Assembly: GCF_905475395.1 (NCBI RefSeq)
Contig: NC_058339.1
Location: 36,527,172 to 36,591,171, forward strand
DNA from: Chrysoperla carnea
Taxonomy: Eukaryota > Arthropoda > Insecta > Neuroptera > Chrysopidae
Length of the DNA stretch: 64,000 bases
Reading direction: 5' to 3'
Each line of letters starts with the position of its first letter. Within the stretch, counting starts at the first letter, position 1. The notes beneath the pieces were generated by a model, which worked only from the letters and a program-made list of their open reading frames with translations, did not search any database and had not been told where the DNA came from. The translations under genes and the position numbers were made by a program. Shown here piece after piece: positions 61,716-64,000 of the stretch.

Positions 61716-62120
61716 TTATTTTTTTAAGACCCTGTAACTCACTTGTTGTTGTCCTTCAGTATTTGTTTGTCCTTGTTGTACATTTTGTTGTTGCGATTGT
61801 TGCTGTTGAGTTGTTTGTTGAGCTTGCTGTTGTTGTGTAATCGCTGTTATGTTACCCCCAGTGGATGAAACAGCTGATTGCATTGAAACAGCAACTAATG
61901 GAGTACCACCTGTTGCCTGAATGCGTACAGGACTACCACTTTGTCGAACAGCCATTGAAACCTGTCCTTGTAACGCAGCTGTTACTTGGGATAATAGGGC
62001 TTGTTGGGACGATGCCACTTTGATTGTGCCAGCTAATGCACCGGCTAATGTTGATTGAACAGTCACTTGGGGACGTATACCTGATGCCAATGCTTGAGCG
62101 GCGGATGTTGCAGTTACCAC
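61716..62120 (-). CDS. C-terminal exon of a Gln/Ala/Ser/Thr-rich nuclear protein (candidate Domino/EP400 type)
   Basis: Open frame of 134 codons entered from a good acceptor (TTTTTTAG|GTG) at 62121-62122 and ending in VSYRVLKK and TAA. The composition is low-complexity: Ala/Ser/Thr/Val-rich with SQQALLSQVTAALQGQ and IRIQ-like repeats, then a Gln-rich tail of about 40 residues (QQQQ runs). The high codon complexity against the AT-rich background shows that it is real coding sequence. The pattern TIKV...QQALLSQV recalls the C-terminal region of the Domino/EP400 SNF2 chromatin remodeller, but this is from memory and Gln-rich tails are easily confused; another transcription cofactor is possible. 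Exon phase 0 matches the partial upstream exon at 63977-64000. The gene continues beyond the window. Confidence 0.8.
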   Translation of the reverse strand: MVTATSAAQALASGIRPQVTVQSTLAGALAGTIKVASSQQALLSQVTAALQGQVSMAVRQSGSPVRIQATGGTPLVAVSMQSAVSSTGGNITAITQQQQAQQTTQQQQSQQQNVQQGQTNTEGQQQVSYRVLKK

Positions 62121-62507
62121 CTAAAAAATTTAACATCATTAGTATTTAATTGTTCCTTTCTTGATCCTAAATTTTGATTTGGTTTTCATTTGGCTTAAAT
62201 TTTTACTTTGAAAAAAATGTAAAAACACTTTTTGATATTCAAATCAAGTCATCTTATAAAATATGATAACTTGATATTCGATGAAATCAATTCTCGAAGT
62301 GTATTTACGAAGACTAAAAAAACGGCCCTATTTATAGATTTAACCTCCTGTACCTATTTCCTTAAATTCACCATTGTCTGTCTTCTATTCCAAAAATTTA
62401 TATATTAGCGCAATTAGACCGTGAAGAGTGATAATCTCAGAAATTTTGTTTATTTTACACAAACGCTTTAATCGGTGATATAAGCCGATTTTTCAACTAT
62501 TTGAGCA

Positions 62508-63435
62508 TTCAAATATCTAGGGCTACATTTCAACTGGAATGGAAAATGGGACATGCACTTTAAGGAAGCAGTAAAGAAAGCAGAAAGAGGACTTTTTATC
62601 ATAAGAAGGTTTATGTATAGTAACCAATGGATGTCAGCCAGCACCTTAATATGCATAGTTGAGGTTCTAATAAAGCCGATTCTAACTTATGGATGCCAGA
62701 TATGGGGCAATAAAAATGGGATAATGAAGTTAGAAAAAGCTAGGAATAAAATATTTAAAGAAATATTAGGTATGAGCGCGGCTACTGTAAATAATGCTGT
62801 TTTGATTGAATTAGGAAAATTACCATTAGAGAGCGAAATATTAAAAAATGAAATAAAATACTACTTAAAGTTAAAGTGTAACCCACAAAAAGTTATTCAA
62901 AGGGTAAGTTATTCAGTACGGTGAGCATAAAAGCTGGGGAGACAAAATGGACATAAAGTTAGAGGAATTAGGCATAAAAATAAGTGAAGAATATGAAGAA
63001 ACTATGCTACAAAAAACTATGAAAATAGTAGAGGAAAAAATTGAGAATGATGCCTACGGATAAATGTTTACGGATATTAGAGGAAAAAAATCATTTCAAT
63101 TTTTCGCCAGAATAAACCACTATAAATATGGAGCACACTATATTAATAATTTGGAGCTTAATGAAAGAAGAGTATTTGCAAGATTTAGACTTAGAGTTTG
63201 GAATTATGACAGTGCAAAGGATGTAGAAGGAAATAAAATATGTGCAATATGCAGTGAAAGTGAAAGTGAGGAGCATTTGATGTTATTTTGTGAAGGATTG
63301 AGTGAGTTAAGGGCTAATTTGGAAAGTGGTAAAAATATAATTGAAATGATGGACTATAAAGAGGAACTTAAGCAAAAGGATATGGCTAGAGTTATTAAAA
63401 AAATATTAAGCGTAAGGAAGGGGAAGTTAGAGTAA
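62508..63435 (+). pseudogene. LINE ORF2 C-terminal remnant (RT end plus CCHC-like tail)
   Basis: The frame from 62508 reads FKYLGLHFNWNG and continues to 62924, including KPILTYGCQIWG, a thumb-region signature of non-LTR reverse transcriptases. A +1 frameshift near 62905 moves to the frame reading GEHKSWGDKM; a TAA at 63061-63063 interrupts that frame, and the same frame then continues to 63435. It carries CAICSESESEEHLMLFC, the C-x2-C...H-x4-C element found near the C-terminus of these proteins. One frameshift and one stop make it inactive. The endonuclease and the catalytic RT motifs are missing through 5' truncation. Confidence 0.88.
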
Positions 63436-63516
63436 CAATTTGTTTAATTTTTTTTTATAAATATTTTATAATTAAATTAAAAGCTGTAAATTGATAAGTT
63501 TTAGAGTCAAATAAAT

Positions 63517-63517
63517 A

Positions 63518-63562
<45 letters not shown>
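63517..63562. repeat. (AAT)n microsatellite, LINE tail
   Basis: About 14 AAT units ending directly at the 12-bp target duplication; the 3' tail of the plus-strand LINE. Confidence 0.9.
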
Positions 63563-63565
<3 letters not shown>

Positions 63566-63976
63566 TATTTGAGCTCTTATAGACGTCATGTCAATCGTTT
63601 TTCGATACTCGCGAGTATTTAGAAGACAATAATTAATATACGATAATTAGATGTAATTATGTAGACATACATTGTATAAAATTTTTGAAATATCATCACA
63701 GGGAGGATTTTTATATTTACCGCCAATTATACTAATTAGTTTCATACATCTGTCTATTATTTAGATTAAATATTCAGTTAAATACTAAGGAAATATGTAA
63801 TATTATAATTCTTACGTCAATAAAATTGATCATTACTTATATCCAATGAAAATTAAAAAGAATATTGGGCAATATCACTCAACACAATTCAATTCAAAAT
63901 ATTACGTATCCTCCTCCTGTTACACAAGGCAAAATTTTAATTTCAAAAATATAATTAAATTATTTAAAACACCTAC

Positions 63977-64000
63977 TTGTATTTTTTGTGTCAATCCATG
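63977..64000 (-). CDS. Partial upstream exon of the Gln-rich protein gene
   Basis: On the minus strand the window edge reads eight open codons (HGLTQKIQ) followed by the donor GTAGGT at 63976-63971. Phase 0 at this donor matches phase 0 at the 62120 acceptor, so the join would read TQKIQ-VVTATSAAQ. With only 24 bases visible, this rests on the donor, the phase and the similar composition. Confidence 0.45.

Larger units (their letters stand above)
62507..63562 (+). mobile_element. 5'-truncated LINE insertion in the last intron, (AAT)n tail, 12-bp TSD
   Basis: The insertion is bounded by a perfect 12-bp duplication AACTATTTGAGC at 62495-62506 and 63563-63574. It begins inside the end of the reverse-transcriptase domain (KYLG motif straight after the duplication) and ends in an (AAT)n/(TAA)n microsatellite (63519-63562) in place of a poly-A tail. 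This is typical target-primed integration with 5' truncation. It lies in the sense direction relative to the window and antisense to the host gene. The tail type suggests an I/R1/LOA/jockey-like clade, not resolved. Confidence 0.92.

Noticed and set aside
61933..62139. 68-codon minus frame overlapping the Gln-rich exon
   Set aside because: Shadow in another frame of the real exon.
63091..63276. 61-codon minus frame
   Set aside because: Antisense shadow of the LINE remnant.

Overview
This is an AT-rich eukaryotic nuclear window, almost certainly from an insect. Genes are split by GT-AG introns, there is a complete CYP2-clan cytochrome P450 of the insect CYP305/CYP15 type, an insect-type gustatory receptor, and a dense population of insect-style transposons (non-LTR retrotransposons, a mariner fossil, Helitron-type elements, MITEs). 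I cannot fix the insect order. Nothing looks bacterial or viral, and I see no CRISPR array and no convincing tRNA or rRNA gene.

Layout. 1-43.9 kb is gene-poor and built mostly of interspersed repeats: Helitron-type elements with A|TC...CTAG|T ends, many inverted-repeat (MITE/foldback) elements, a mariner fossil with a D34D signature (15.5-15.9 kb), and a 5'-truncated LINE at 16,761-19,874 bounded by a perfect 14-bp target-site duplication. A THAP-type zinc-finger fragment (27.2-27.4 kb) and one weak exon-like island (23.45 kb) are the only host-like coding hints there. 43.97-47.35 kb holds an intact seven-exon P450 (495 codons) on the plus strand. 49.4-53.4 kb holds a convergently transcribed gustatory receptor on the minus strand, with three exons whose phases agree; the usual short last exon was not found. 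Plus-strand exon-like islands at 50.8 and 55.8 kb may belong to an unrecognised gene. 61.7-64.0 kb holds the 3' end of a minus-strand gene for a Gln/Ala/Ser/Thr-rich protein (candidate Domino/EP400-type), whose last intron carries a second 5'-truncated LINE with a 12-bp target-site duplication.

The repeats can be ordered in time from nesting. A roughly 1-kb TTAA-flanked inverted-repeat family has two copies, at 32.4-33.3 and 40.1-41.1 kb. Each carries a different younger insertion where the other has the unoccupied site: a composite of two inverted MITEs in one, and an AACAAGT...family element in the other. No operon-like or pathway cluster is present; the three recognised genes (a monooxygenase, a chemoreceptor and a probable nuclear regulator) are functionally unrelated neighbours. 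I found no clearly novel biological system. The most promising leads are the repeat families and the orphan exon-like islands.
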